A stretch of 64,000 nucleotides of DNA, taken from positions 30,014 through 94,013 of the forward strand of contig CAVPSA010000035.1 of the NCBI GenBank assembly GCA_963707905.1, written 5' to 3'. Each line of letters begins with the position of its first letter. The first letter of the stretch is position 1. A program made the translations under genes and the position numbers. Source of the DNA: DASXKD01 sp963707905. GTDB taxonomy: Bacteria > Actinomycetota > Actinomycetes > Streptosporangiales > Streptosporangiaceae. Below the pieces are notes generated by a model. The model worked only from the letters and a program-made list of their open reading frames with translations. It did not search any database and was not told the origin of the DNA. This document shows, piece by piece, positions 64,000-64,000 of the stretch.

Positions 64000-64000
64000 T

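Overview
The window comes from a high-GC actinobacterium. The evidence is uniformly GC-rich codon use with many GTG starts, an F420-type luciferase-like oxidoreductase, a PASTA Ser/Thr kinase, a STAS anti-sigma antagonist, a sugar ABC importer with no ATPase of its own, and an actinobacterial cobalamin gene order. I cannot fix the genus. No rRNA, tRNA, CRISPR array or intact transposase is visible. The only mobile-element trace is the tail of an IS110-type transposase at 6830-7090.

The left part (0.4-18.4 kb) is a set of small units: MarR regulator and beta-lactamase-like secreted protein; SDR and a frameshifted PLP decarboxylase; secreted protein; carbonic anhydrase and amidohydrolase; membrane protein with a winged-helix regulator; a reductive pyrimidine (hydantoin) catabolic operon at 9.9-13.1 kb; a PASTA kinase; a PhyH-type dioxygenase; an NAD-dependent epimerase; and a STAS protein divergent from a winged-helix regulator. 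At 18.9-25.3 kb a sugar unit (GH3 glycosidase, two permeases, binding lipoprotein) lies divergent from a ROK repressor. At 25.4-33.3 kb two large FtsX-type permeases are followed by two ABC ATPases.

The core is a cobalamin operon at 33.8-58.0 kb. It is headed by a cobalamin riboswitch and consists mostly of genes with 1-4 nt stop/start overlaps: cobD(cbiB)-cobQ-cobN-chelatase AAA/VWA subunit-cobO-cobB-cobI-cobM-cbiD-cobL-[cbiG-cobJ]-ferredoxin-cobH-cbiX-[bluB-cobT]-[cysG/cobA-cobU]-cobS. It covers tetrapyrrole methylation, ring contraction, cobalt chelation, adenosylation, amidation, lower-ligand synthesis and nucleotide-loop assembly. No CobG, CobF or precorrin-6A reductase (CobK/CbiJ) is visible. 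Late cobalt insertion genes (CobN) sit beside cobalt-early type genes (CbiD, CbiG, CbiX).

The right end holds a second epimerase, a truncated VOC remnant, a frameshifted secreted protein, and an IclR-LigB-LigA unit divergent from an amidohydrolase.

Two features stand out. First, the cobalamin operon is peppered with small repeats: long palindromes inside cobB and cobL, a 29-30 nt dispersed hairpin at the cobD tail and after cobN, a second GC-rich dispersed element inside cobN, inside cobI and before cobN, and tandem minisatellites at gene ends and domain linkers. Most appear to be absorbed in frame as linkers or tails. Second, several conserved genes carry single-base frame breaks (decarboxylase, cobN, cysG-cobU, and the secreted protein at 59.3-60.2 kb twice). 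These may be sequencing indels or real lesions; the sequence alone cannot decide.
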